64,000 bases of DNA from Flavobacterium salilacus subsp. salilacus (lineage in GTDB: Bacteria > Bacteroidota > Bacteroidia > Flavobacteriales > Flavobacteriaceae), in contig NZ_SKBP01000001.1 in the NCBI RefSeq assembly GCF_004634195.1, positions 372,001 through 436,000 of the forward strand, in the 5' to 3' direction. Under the pieces are notes generated by a model that saw only the letters and a list, made by a program, of their open reading frames with translations, did no database searches and had not been told where the DNA came from. Position numbers and translations under genes: made by a program. Below are positions 56,452 through 63,669 of the stretch, piece by piece. The number at the start of each line of letters is the position of its first letter. Position 1 is the first letter of the stretch.

Positions 56452-57768
56452 ATGAAAAAATACTTTTTTATACTTCTTACACTAAGTGCTGCGCTAACTA
56501 CTTATGCACAAAACGAACCTAAATTTCAAAAAATTGACAGTGTACTTAATTACTTTACTGCCAATGATAAGTTTATGGGATCGGTTACAATACGCGAAAA
56601 AGATATGGTTGTTTTTGAGAAAGCCTACGGGTATGCTGATGTTGAAAACAAGGTAAAAGCCAACGTTGACACTAAATATAAAATAGGCTCTATCACCAAG
56701 ATGTTTACTTCGGCTATTATTTTTCAATTAATCGAAGAGAAAAAACTAACGCTTGATACTAAACTGGCAGAATATTTCCCACAAATAAAAAATGCCGACA
56801 GTATCAGCATAAAAAACCTTTTGAACCATAGCAGCGGTATCTACAATTTTACAAATGATAGCCTTTTTATGGATTATGCCGAGATACCGCAAACGCGTAA
56901 AGCCATGCTGCAACGCATTACCGATTATGGCTCGGTTTTTAACCCCAATGAAAAAGCAGATTACAGTAACAGTAATTACCTTTTATTAGGGTATATAATA
57001 GAGGACATTACTAAAAAACGTTATAAGGATGTGGTAGCGGAAAGAATTATAAAAAAAATCAATCTGAAAAATACCTACTATTATGGTAAAATAAACCCTA
57101 AGCGTAACGAGGCATACTCCTATTCATTTGACGGTACTGCCTGGGAGAAACAAGAAGAATGGCATGAGTCGGTTGCCTTTGCTGCGGGTGCGTTACAAAG
57201 TACTCCTACTGATTTAACTAAATTTATCAGGGCATTATTTGAAGGGGCTATTATAAAGAAAGAGTCACTTGAGGAAATGAAAATGATGGATTTCGGATAC
57301 GGTAAAGGCATTTTTATATTCCCATTCGGCGAACGACGTTTTTACGGTCATGACGGCAGTATAGAAGGTTTTGCATCCATATTGGGTTATTACCCGAAAG
57401 ATGAAATGAGTATTGCCATGACTATTAATGGCGAAAACTATGACTCTAACCAAATTTTAATTGGAGTATTAAGCAGTTACTACAAAGTGCCTTACCGCTT
57501 GCCAAATTTAAAAACAGCACAGGTAGCTACTGAAATACTTAAAAGTTATGAGGGTATTTATGCTTCGCCAACTATCCCGCTAAAAATAACTATTAAACTT
57601 GAAGATAATCAACTAATGGCACAAGCTACAGGGCAGGGTTCTTTCCCGTTAAACCCATTAAGCGATACTGAGTTTAACTTTGAACCGGCGGGTATTACCG
57701 TTAACTTTAAAGAAAATGGTTTTACCATACACCAGGGCGGTACTGTTAATGTGTTTACCAGAGAGTAA
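56452..57768 (+). CDS. Serine hydrolase, beta-lactamase class C family, secreted
   Basis: 438 aa from the ATG at 56452; upstream in-frame codons lack a signal and are excluded. Signal peptide 1-18 (ending TYAQ) is followed by a penicillin-binding fold with the catalytic SITK (S80, K83), YSNSNY (the YxN motif) and HDGS near residue 300 in place of KTG. A C-terminal DUF3471-like extension of about 100 residues completes it. It could be a peptidase or esterase for cell-wall peptides, and is not likely to be a true antibiotic resistance enzyme. It follows polA but is probably transcribed separately. Confidence 0.88.
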   Translation: MKKYFFILLTLSAALTTYAQNEPKFQKIDSVLNYFTANDKFMGSVTIREKDMVVFEKAYGYADVENKVKANVDTKYKIGSITKMFTSAIIFQLIEEKKLTLDTKLAEYFPQIKNADSISIKNLLNHSSGIYNFTNDSLFMDYAEIPQTRKAMLQRITDYGSVFNPNEKADYSNSNYLLLGYIIEDITKKRYKDVVAERIIKKINLKNTYYYGKINPKRNEAYSYSFDGTAWEKQEEWHESVAFAAGALQSTPTDLTKFIRALFEGAIIKKESLEEMKMMDFGYGKGIFIFPFGERRFYGHDGSIEGFASILGYYPKDEMSIAMTINGENYDSNQILIGVLSSYYKVPYRLPNLKTAQVATEILKSYEGIYASPTIPLKITIKLEDNQLMAQATGQGSFPLNPLSDTEFNFEPAGITVNFKENGFTIHQGGTVNVFTRE

Positions 57769-57803
57769 TTTAATGTATATTCGTATTTTAAAACCATCCA
57801 TTT

Positions 57804-57854
57804 ATGAGAAAAAAATATGGTATAATTATATTTATGCTATTAAAATCATCTTAG
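57804..57854 (+). pseudogene. Possible remnant start of a small membrane protein like 59431-59700
   Basis: A short frame MRKKYGIIIFMLLKSS then a stop resembles the start of the small membrane protein downstream (MKKNKNKYGIMILILLLV); the shared part is KYGI and a hydrophobic run. The next bases do not continue the similarity, so this may be chance. Confidence 0.25.
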
Positions 57855-57920
57855 CTCTATGTTTAAAATTACCCATTAATAGGTACTTTAATTTCTATTA
57901 TTAATCATATATTCGCCATC

Positions 57921-57938
57921 GTTTTAGTCGACGAAAAC
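57921..57938. repeat. Imperfect palindrome upstream of the first lipoprotein paralogue
   Basis: GTTTTAGTCGACGAAAAC is self-complementary apart from two positions, centred on GTCGAC, 35 bases before the ATG at 57973. It may be an operator or a weak hairpin. Confidence 0.35.
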
Positions 57939-57972
57939 AAATAAAAGTTTAATTTAAATTATTTAAAATCCA

Positions 57973-58458
57973 ATGAAAAAATTTATTTTAGGTTCATTAG
58001 CCTTAGTTCTATTCAGCTCACAAATAAGTTGTGATTCTGACCAATCTAATCAGCAACTAGACGAAACAACTGTAAACTTTGGTGAGAATCACACTAAAAG
58101 TGCGTCAAACACACTAATGGATGCAGTATTAAAAGACCAAGAATTTAAAGACTTAATAGCAGATTATTATTCTTTTTTTAATCTGGAAAAAGATGTGGAT
58201 AAACTTCATGTAATTTTAAACAAGTTTGAAACTAGTGATCCTAATTCAACAGCATCTCTTTCAGACAGAAATGATTTTGCTTTATCTTTAGGACTTAGCG
58301 ATTTCAATGATTATGTTGAGTTTAATGATAAACAGCAAGAACGTATTAATTCACTTGACAGGCAATATGGCTTCAATAATTCTTTTACTGAAGGCGAAAA
58401 AATAGAACTTTTTATAATTGGTTTTGACCAGTTACTAGAGCCTACTGCCGATAACTGT
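57973..58458 (+). repeat. Near-identical duplicated segment, copy 1
   Basis: 486 bases (codons 1-162 of paralogue 1) match 58742-59227 with two differences that I can see, both synonymous. Identity stops at the Cys162 codon. A few bases upstream (AAAATCC) are also shared. Confidence 0.9.
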
Positions 58459-58641
58459 AGAAGAAGACTTAGAAATTGCCGAAATACTGCTCATGCAGGA
58501 GCACTTGTAGCACATTTAGGATGCGGAACTCTCGATCTTACTGTTATTGCAGGACTTATCTGTCATGGTGCTGTTGCTGTAGGTCATTCTGCTGCGCTAG
58601 ATGATTGCCAATTAGATTATGAAGAATGTATAAGTAAATAA
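57973..58641 (+). CDS. Lipoprotein with six-cysteine C-terminal tail, paralogue 1
   Basis: 222 aa. A lipoprotein-type signal ends at SQISC (Cys20). Residues 21-162 are helical and acidic, and are identical to the next gene in every amino acid. From residue 163 the sequence is unrelated to the partner apart from six cysteines, spaced C-x6-C-x14-C-x12-C-x14-C-x6-C (C162 to C219), with a basic start (RRRLRNCR) and small-residue helices in between. I do not recognise the family. The DNA of the shared part differs at only two synonymous sites, so duplication or conversion is recent. It is separated from the serine hydrolase by 204 bases and from paralogue 2 by 100. Confidence 0.8.
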   Translation: MKKFILGSLALVLFSSQISCDSDQSNQQLDETTVNFGENHTKSASNTLMDAVLKDQEFKDLIADYYSFFNLEKDVDKLHVILNKFETSDPNSTASLSDRNDFALSLGLSDFNDYVEFNDKQQERINSLDRQYGFNNSFTEGEKIELFIIGFDQLLEPTADNCRRRLRNCRNTAHAGALVAHLGCGTLDLTVIAGLICHGAVAVGHSAALDDCQLDYEECISK

Positions 58642-58680
58642 TAGCTTTATAATGAAATATAAAATTTAACATCTATTTAA

Positions 58681-58714
58681 ATTTAGTCGGCTAATACGTA
58701 TTAGTTGGCTAAAT
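58681..58714 (+). terminator. Hairpin between the two paralogues
   Basis: ATTTAGTCGGCTAATACG and its near reverse complement form a long stem (three G-T pairs as RNA), followed by T-rich sequence. It lies 40 bases after the first stop and may end that transcript or stabilise it. Confidence 0.5.
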
Positions 58715-58741
58715 TTATTTAAAATAAGCACTAAAAATCCA

Positions 58742-59227
58742 ATGAAAAAATTTATTTTAGGTTCATTAGCCTTAGTTCTATTCAGTTCACAAATAAGTTG
58801 TGATTCTGACCAATCTAATCAGCAATTAGACGAAACAACTGTAAACTTTGGTGAGAATCACACTAAAAGTGCGTCAAACACACTAATGGATGCAGTATTA
58901 AAAGACCAAGAATTTAAAGACTTAATAGCAGATTATTATTCTTTTTTTAATCTGGAAAAAGATGTGGATAAACTTCATGTAATTTTAAACAAGTTTGAAA
59001 CTAGTGATCCTAATTCAACAGCATCTCTTTCAGACAGAAATGATTTTGCTTTATCTTTAGGACTTAGCGATTTCAATGATTATGTTGAGTTTAATGATAA
59101 ACAGCAAGAACGTATTAATTCACTTGACAGGCAATATGGCTTCAATAATTCTTTTACTGAAGGCGAAAAAATAGAACTTTTTATAATTGGTTTTGACCAG
59201 TTACTAGAGCCTACTGCCGATAACTGT
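58742..59227 (+). repeat. Near-identical duplicated segment, copy 2
   Basis: Second copy of the 486-base segment found at 57973-58458; see the entry there for the differences and the sharp 3' boundary. Confidence 0.9.
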
Positions 59228-59407
59228 GAGGAAACCCTTAATGGCTGTTTAAATATAGCTAGTGCTACAGCTGTTATAGGAGGTTTAGGTTGTGGAATGG
59301 TAAGTAATGGCAATATTTCTGGTCTTAGTTGCTATAGCTTAGTAACGATTAATCATAATATCGCGATAAATTATTGCATTTCAGGATTTAATAGTTGTAA
59401 AGGGTAA
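58742..59407 (+). CDS. Lipoprotein with six-cysteine C-terminal tail, paralogue 2
   Basis: 221 aa. Residues 1-162 are identical to paralogue 1, including the lipoprotein-type signal (Cys20). Residues 163-221 are a different tail that is neutral to acidic, with the same six-cysteine spacing (x6, x14, x12, x14, x6) and the motifs GGLGCG and GLSCY. The tail is predicted to be two or more helices that disulfides would hold together outside the cytoplasm. The strict exchange point suggests that the tails are swapped as cassettes. The small membrane protein gene follows after 23 bases and is probably in the same transcript. Function unknown. Confidence 0.8.
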   Translation: MKKFILGSLALVLFSSQISCDSDQSNQQLDETTVNFGENHTKSASNTLMDAVLKDQEFKDLIADYYSFFNLEKDVDKLHVILNKFETSDPNSTASLSDRNDFALSLGLSDFNDYVEFNDKQQERINSLDRQYGFNNSFTEGEKIELFIIGFDQLLEPTADNCEETLNGCLNIASATAVIGGLGCGMVSNGNISGLSCYSLVTINHNIAINYCISGFNSCKG

Positions 59408-59430
59408 TAAATAATTTAATACTAAAATTG

Positions 59431-59700
59431 ATGAAAAAAAATAAAAACAAATATGGTATAATGATACTCATACTTTTACTGGTATTTATATCATTTAGAA
59501 ACAGGCTTATCGATTTAAGCACAAACGTTGTTTTGGTAATTACTATTAGTTTTGTTGCTCTAGTTTCTTTTATAGCTTATTTAAAGTTTAGAGAAGATAA
59601 AAAAGTTAGCACTGTAGATTATAGAAGAATAGCTATAGCCGGCATTTTTATAGCTTGGACTATAGGCTATGGTATATACAATTATGCAACATACCCATAA
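59431..59700 (+). CDS. Small membrane protein next to the lipoprotein pair
   Basis: 89 aa from the ATG at 59431 (a TTG directly before it is in frame but unlikely). Three hydrophobic helices are visible: about 8-24, 31-51 and 68-83, with a charged loop REDKKVSTVDYRR between the last two. I do not recognise a family. Its size and position right after a cysteine-rich lipoprotein gene would suit an immunity or export helper, but that is only inference from position. It ends 34 bases before a bidirectional terminator. Confidence 0.6.
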   Translation: MKKNKNKYGIMILILLLVFISFRNRLIDLSTNVVLVITISFVALVSFIAYLKFREDKKVSTVDYRRIAIAGIFIAWTIGYGIYNYATYP

Positions 59701-59734
59701 TAATTGCCTTAAACACTATTAAGTAAAAATTAAA

Positions 59735-59766
59735 AACCGCTATATGCTTAAAAACATATAGCGGTT
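59735..59766. terminator. Bidirectional terminator before the LacI-family gene
   Basis: A perfect 12-bp stem AACCGCTATATG / CATATAGCGGTT with an 8-base loop serves both the plus-strand small gene and the minus-strand regulator. Confidence 0.85.
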
Positions 59767-59773
59767 ATTTTAT

Positions 59774-60796
59774 TTATAGTTTTCTGGTCGATTCTCGTTG
59801 TCTCAACTCGGTTTTAATCACTTTAGTTACATATTCCGGTGCTTCCTCTTCTTTAGCTTCAAGACGATTAATAAGCATTTCGGCAGCAGCCTCGCCAATT
59901 TCAGGACCGTGCTGGCTCACTGTTGAAAGGCTTGGGGTGAGCCTCCTTGACCATACCCCATCGGCAAAGCCTATTATATTAAGCTCATCGGGTATTTTGA
60001 TGCCTTTTTTTATAGCGTGTTTCATTGCCATTACTGAGGCATGCTCGTCAAGCGCGAAAATACCGTCTATATCATTCTCAAAAACAAATCCCAGCTTATT
60101 GTCAAATTCCTCTGTATTGTCGGTAAGGAGTATAATGTTTTCATCCACTTTATAATTGTTATCAGCAACCGCTTTCCTATACCCCTTAGCTCTTAACTTG
60201 CTCACACTTAGATTATCTATGGTAGAAAGTAACGCTATTCTTTTACAGTTTAGTTTTATCATGTGGTTTACAGCATGAACCGCCGAATCGAAATCATCTA
60301 CAACAACTTTATCACAGCTTACTTCGTCGGATATCCTGTCGAACATCACAATCGGTATATCATCGGATATTGCTTCTTTAAAGTGCTTAAAATCCTGCTT
60401 AGTTTGCGTTTCTTCGGATATCGAGAGTATAAAACCATCTATAGTACCATTGCTCAGCATATCCATAGCATGAATTTCTTTTTGTAAAGATTCGTTAGAG
60501 ATACAGGTTATTACATTATACCCTCTGTCGTTAGCGGCTTTCTCTATACCGCTGAATACTTTGGCAAAAAACGGGTTAAGTATATTAGGTATAATAACGC
60601 CTATAGTTTTGGTTCGTTTACTCTTTAGGTTTACAGCTATATTATTAGGCTTATAGTTTTTAAGCTTGGCAAACTCCTGAACTCTTATTTTGGTAGGTTC
60701 GCTAATTTCAGGACTGTTACTGAGCGCCTTGGACACTGTTGAAACGGAGACATTGAGTTCTTTGGCAATTTGCTTTAATGTAGCTTTCTGTTTCAT
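59774..60796 (-). CDS. LacI-family transcriptional regulator
   Basis: 340 aa, the normal length. The N-terminal helix-turn-helix TLKQIAKELNVSVSTVSKALS (about 6-26) and hinge helix are followed by a periplasmic-binding-protein-like effector domain (about 60-330) with GVIIPNILNPFFAKVFSGIEKAA. Such regulators usually control sugar use, but no sugar gene is next to it. The operator and effector are unknown; the 429-base gap to the ferritin-like genes is a possible place for its sites, though none was recognised. ATG at 60796. Confidence 0.92.
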   Translation of the reverse strand: MKQKATLKQIAKELNVSVSTVSKALSNSPEISEPTKIRVQEFAKLKNYKPNNIAVNLKSKRTKTIGVIIPNILNPFFAKVFSGIEKAANDRGYNVITCISNESLQKEIHAMDMLSNGTIDGFILSISEETQTKQDFKHFKEAISDDIPIVMFDRISDEVSCDKVVVDDFDSAVHAVNHMIKLNCKRIALLSTIDNLSVSKLRAKGYRKAVADNNYKVDENIILLTDNTEEFDNKLGFVFENDIDGIFALDEHASVMAMKHAIKKGIKIPDELNIIGFADGVWSRRLTPSLSTVSQHGPEIGEAAAEMLINRLEAKEEEAPEYVTKVIKTELRQRESTRKL

Positions 60797-61225
60797 ATCC
60801 TGATAAATTTAAATTTAAGTAAAATAACGAAAAAAATACGAAAACTGTACACTCTACTTATTACTACTGCCAAAAAATATAAGAATTATCATGCTCAAAG
60901 TAACAATCAATACCTGCACAGCAGAGAAATAAGTATCCATACTGCTGTAATAAATTACTGTAAAAGTTAATGTTTTTACAAAATTTTAAACCAATAAGCA
61001 ATGGGAATACAACCGTAAAATATCCTGTAATACTGCTTAAAGACTACAAGATACCTAAAAAAGATATGATTATATATTTTTCAAATTCTTATTAAACAAA
61101 TCATAAAATTTAAAAATCTGTCAGATTGACTAAAAACCAACAGGAATAATACTGCGTAAATAAAGATACATCTGAAAAGCAGATTTGCCACACCTGTATA
61201 TTATTAACCATAACGAATTAGTATT
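60797..61225. other. Gene-free gap between the LacI-type gene and ferritin-like genes
   Basis: 429 bases, very AT-rich, without a credible ORF, RNA gene or terminator. It must hold both divergent promoters. I see no clear TAnnTTTG box and no obvious palindromic operator. Confidence 0.6.
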
Positions 61226-61981
61226 ATGAACAAGAAAGTAGAAGTAAAAGAAGTAAGGAGCGGTCTTCATGACAGGCGAAGCTTCTTGAGGATTAGTGGT
61301 CTTGCAGTTGCAGGCACAGGTTTATTATTAGCCGGATGTAGTAGCGACGACGATGGCGGAACACCGCCGGTAGACAACCAGTTACCCGGTATAAGAAACG
61401 GCGTGTTCGACCTTGGTGGCGGCGATTTAGGGGTACTTACCTATGCGTATGCGCTTGAGCAACTTGAGGCTGATTTTTATACCAGAGTGGTAAACGGAAA
61501 CGCTTTTGGATCAACTTTTAACAGCGAAGAACAACAAGTGCTTGAGGATCTGTACAATCACGAAGTGATACACAGAGAGTTTTTCAGAACAGCAATATCA
61601 GGGGCACTGGGCAATGATGCGCAGGACAGATTATTGCCGGATCTTCAGTTTGATTATGGTTCCCTGAACTTTAATAACCGAATGAGTGTACTTACTACTG
61701 CAAAAGCACTGGAAGATACCGGAGTATCGGCATATAACGGTGCGGGCAGGTACATTACTACGCCTGATTATCTTGTTATAGCAGGAAAAATCGTATCGGT
61801 TGAAGCCAGACATGCCGCTGCAATAAGGGATTTACTTAACCCGGGGTCTGCCGATTTTGCAGGCGATGATATTGTGGATGCCAATGGTTTGGACCCGGCA
61901 CAGATGCCTTCACAAATATTGAGTGCGGTATCTAACCTCAACTTTATACAAACCAATTTTACGGCAATGTTCTTACCATAA
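61226..61981 (+). CDS. Ferritin-like domain lipoprotein, Tat-exported
   Basis: 251 aa. The N-terminus has a twin-arginine motif (DRRSFLRISG, R17-R18) and a lipobox LLAGC (Cys38), so it is exported folded and lipidated. The mature part is a four-helix ferritin-like bundle (Pfam Ferritin_2 type) with the Glu/His pairs EQLEADFY, HEVIHREFF, EDTGVSAY and VEARHAAAIRD. The family's role is uncertain (often in stress or desiccation settings). It is paired with a second ferritin-like gene 26 bases downstream. Confidence 0.85.
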   Translation: MNKKVEVKEVRSGLHDRRSFLRISGLAVAGTGLLLAGCSSDDDGGTPPVDNQLPGIRNGVFDLGGGDLGVLTYAYALEQLEADFYTRVVNGNAFGSTFNSEEQQVLEDLYNHEVIHREFFRTAISGALGNDAQDRLLPDLQFDYGSLNFNNRMSVLTTAKALEDTGVSAYNGAGRYITTPDYLVIAGKIVSVEARHAAAIRDLLNPGSADFAGDDIVDANGLDPAQMPSQILSAVSNLNFIQTNFTAMFLP

Positions 61982-62007
61982 ATTAACCCTTTAAAAACGA
62001 CATTATT

Positions 62008-62814
62008 ATGAATATTATAAAATTTATAGAGTCATTTACAGATGATAATCTGTATAATGCTAAAGGCTCACGAAGAGAAAGTTTAAGCCAGTTTGGAAAA
62101 ATAGGTGCTAACGCTGCAAAAGCGGCAATACCTTTCGGTTTAGCATCGGTATTGTTTTCACAAAAAGCCAATGCGGCAACTGCTGCCTCTATGGCGGCTG
62201 TGGCAGACACTCCAACATCGGCATTACAGTTAGCACTTACGCTAGAGTATCTTGAAGACGAGTTTTACGCTATGGCGCTTGATATGAACGGGCTAATTCC
62301 TGCTGAAGACAGAGCAATTTTTGAACAAATAGGACAGCATGAGTCGGCACACGTACAGTTCTTGATGTCAGCATTAGGAGATGCAGCTCCCGAAAAACCA
62401 AACTTTGATTTTACCGTAGGCGGTGCATTCAATACATTTGGCGACTACCCAACCTTTTTGGCACTATCACAAGCGTTTGAAGATACAGGAGTACGCGCCT
62501 ACAAAGGTCAGGCAGGAAACCTTATTACCACCCCCGACTTGCTTACGGCTGCGTTACAAATACACTCTGTAGAAGCACGCCATGCATCGCAAGTAAGAAG
62601 ATTAAGAGGATACAAAGGATGGATTGAAGGCAATAACCGCGATGGGCTTCCTGAAGCTGCACAACCGGTATATGACGGTGAAGAAAACATACTACAAGCA
62701 GGTTTTAATACCTCAACAGTAAATGGTATCCCATCGGGAGCAGGTTCTGAATCATTTGATGAAATACTGACAGGCGACCAGTCGGTAAGCATTGCAAGCC
62801 TGTTTATCGTATAA
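62008..62814 (+). CDS. Ferritin-like domain protein, probably Tat-exported
   Basis: 268 aa. A Tat-like motif SRRESLSQFG (R22-R23) leads into a hydrophobic stretch and a cleavage-type AxA (KANAAT, about 54-59). The four-helix bundle carries EYLEDEFYAMA, HESAHVQFL, EDTGVRAY and VEARHASQVRR, the same pattern as the upstream gene. There is no lipobox, so it should be soluble in the periplasm. The two genes form an operon ended by a terminator at 62849-62877. Confidence 0.85.
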   Translation: MNIIKFIESFTDDNLYNAKGSRRESLSQFGKIGANAAKAAIPFGLASVLFSQKANAATAASMAAVADTPTSALQLALTLEYLEDEFYAMALDMNGLIPAEDRAIFEQIGQHESAHVQFLMSALGDAAPEKPNFDFTVGGAFNTFGDYPTFLALSQAFEDTGVRAYKGQAGNLITTPDLLTAALQIHSVEARHASQVRRLRGYKGWIEGNNRDGLPEAAQPVYDGEENILQAGFNTSTVNGIPSGAGSESFDEILTGDQSVSIASLFIV

Positions 62815-62848
62815 AAATATGATTGTCATGTTAAGTTAGGTTAGTCTT

Positions 62849-62877
62849 ACTGCCCGCTGATAGTATCAGCGGGCAGT
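62849..62877 (+). terminator. Terminator of the ferritin-like operon
   Basis: A perfect 13-bp stem ACTGCCCGCTGAT / ATCAGCGGGCAGT (loop AGT) is followed by TTGTTTTTAT on the plus strand. Confidence 0.85.
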
Positions 62878-62929
62878 TTGTTTTTATATATACAGTACTA
62901 TAAAAACAAATCCTTTTCACTATAATTTG

Positions 62930-63001
62930 GGTGACTTCGGGGTTCGAACCCTGTTTTCCTCATCCACAATGAGGTGTTTTACCACATAAACTAAAGCCAC
63001 C
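62930..63001 (-). tRNA. tRNA-His (anticodon GTG), irregular T arm
   Basis: 72 nt with G-1 paired to C73, as in tRNA-His. The acceptor is GTGGCTT/AAGTCAC and the anticodon loop TTGTGGA sits in CCTCA/TGAGG. The T arm fits only with a six-base loop and one mismatch (CAGGG/CCCCG), which is odd. Last of the eight-tRNA array in transcription order. No CCA encoded. Confidence 0.8.
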
Positions 63002-63008
63002 ATTTTAG

Positions 63009-63080
63009 AAGACCTGACAGGACTTGAACCTGTACTCCAAGAATCAAAATCTTGTATGCTAACCATTACATTACAGGTCT
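63009..63080 (-). tRNA. tRNA-Gln (anticodon TTG), divergent copy
   Basis: 72 nt; acceptor AGACCTG/CAGGTCT, anticodon loop TTTTGAT in CAAGA/TCTTG, T arm ACAGG/CCTGT. Discriminator T, where the other tRNA-Gln (47.5 kb) has A. The body sequence outside the D loop differs strongly from that gene. Confidence 0.85.
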
Positions 63081-63085
63081 GTTTG

Positions 63086-63159
63086 TACTCCACCTCGGAT
63101 TCGAACCAGGATTACACATGGTTTAAGCCTGATGCCTCTGCCTATTGAACCAGTGGAGC
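63086..63159 (-). tRNA. Leu-type tRNA (anticodon TAA) with short variable loop
   Basis: 74 nt; acceptor GCTCCAC/GTGGAGT, anticodon loop CTTAAAC (TAA, Leu), discriminator A. The variable loop is about 5 bases instead of the long arm of tRNA-Leu. The D, anticodon and T stems each have a mismatch, so function is uncertain. Confidence 0.65.
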
Positions 63160-63165
63160 TTTTAG

Positions 63166-63239
63166 TACGGGAAGGGAGAGTCGAACTCCCAAAATCTTGG
63201 TTCTAAGCCAAGCGCGTCTGCCGGTTCCGCCATTCCCGC
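63166..63239 (-). tRNA. Leu-type tRNA (anticodon TAG) with short variable loop
   Basis: 74 nt; acceptor GCGGGAA/TTCCCGT, the D arm typical of tRNA-Leu, anticodon loop CTTAGAA in a perfect CTTGG/CCAAG stem, T arm GGGAG/CTCCC, discriminator A. The variable loop is only ATTTT, whereas tRNA-Leu normally has a long variable arm. Confidence 0.75.
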
Positions 63240-63263
63240 GTTTTAATTCATCCTGTAAACTAG

Positions 63264-63336
63264 TCTGGGAAGCAGGACTCGAACCTGCAACCTCCTGCAT
63301 CCAAAGCAGGTAAACTTCCAATTGTTATATTCCCAG
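63264..63336 (-). tRNA. tRNA-Pro (anticodon TGG)
   Basis: 73 nt; acceptor CTGGGAA/TTCCCAG, anticodon loop TTTGGAT in CCTGC/GCAGG, T arm GCAGG/CCTGC, discriminator A. A good cloverleaf. Confidence 0.88.
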
Positions 63337-63341
63337 TTTTG

Positions 63342-63414
63342 CAGTACTGACGGGATTTGAACCCGCAACCTTCCGAGAGACAGTCGGGTGCACTAGCCGT
63401 TGTGCTACAGTACT
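63342..63414 (-). tRNA. tRNA-Asp (anticodon GTC)
   Basis: 73 nt; acceptor AGTACTG/CAGTACT, D stem GCAC/GTGC, anticodon loop CTGTCTC, T arm GCGGG/CCCGT, discriminator G as expected for Asp. One mismatch at the base of the anticodon stem. Confidence 0.85.
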
Positions 63415-63428
63415 CTATTTTAATATTG

Positions 63429-63501
63429 AGGCGAGGATGAGATTCGAACTCATGAATAACAGATTTGCAGTCTGCCGCCTTAACCATTCGGCCACCTCGT
63501 C
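63429..63501 (-). tRNA. tRNA-Cys (anticodon GCA)
   Basis: 73 nt; acceptor GACGAGG/CCTCGCC with one mismatch, anticodon loop CTGCAAA, T arm ATGAG/CTCAT, discriminator T as needed for CysRS. Confidence 0.85.
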
Positions 63502-63508
63502 TTTTTTG

Positions 63509-63595
63509 CGGAGAGCAAAGGAATTGAACCTTCATCACTTTGCAGTGAACTTGCTTAGCAGGCAAGCGTAACAAACCAATATTTACCTACTCTCC
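63509..63595 (-). tRNA. tRNA-Ser (anticodon GCT)
   Basis: 87 nt; acceptor GGAGAGT/GCTCTCC, anticodon loop CTGCTAA in CTTGC/GCAAG, long variable arm with CACT/AGTG stem, discriminator G. First of the array in transcription order. Confidence 0.88.
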
Positions 63596-63618
63596 TTTTT
63601 CAATTTAAACCATAAAAA

Positions 63619-63643
63619 AAGCATCTCTTTGCGGGAGATGCTT
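63619..63643 (-). terminator. Terminator just upstream of the tRNA array
   Basis: The stem AAGCATCTC / GAGATGCTT with a 7-base loop is followed on the minus strand by a run of Ts. It would end a minus-strand transcript coming from the right, such as the small frame at 63670-63798, 24 bases before the first tRNA. Confidence 0.75.
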
Positions 63644-63669
63644 ATGAATACTATGGTATGCCTATACAT

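Noticed and set aside
56452..57768. Antibiotic resistance beta-lactamase
   Set aside because: Family motifs are those of broad serine hydrolases (SITK, YSN, HDGS) with a DUF3471-like tail; nothing specific to class C resistance enzymes is seen.
63086..63239. Stop-codon suppressor tRNAs
   Set aside because: The anticodons TAA and TAG read the Leu codons UUA and CUA, not stop codons.
63260..63574. Open frame of 104 codons on the minus strand
   Set aside because: It runs through four tRNA genes and has no protein-like features.
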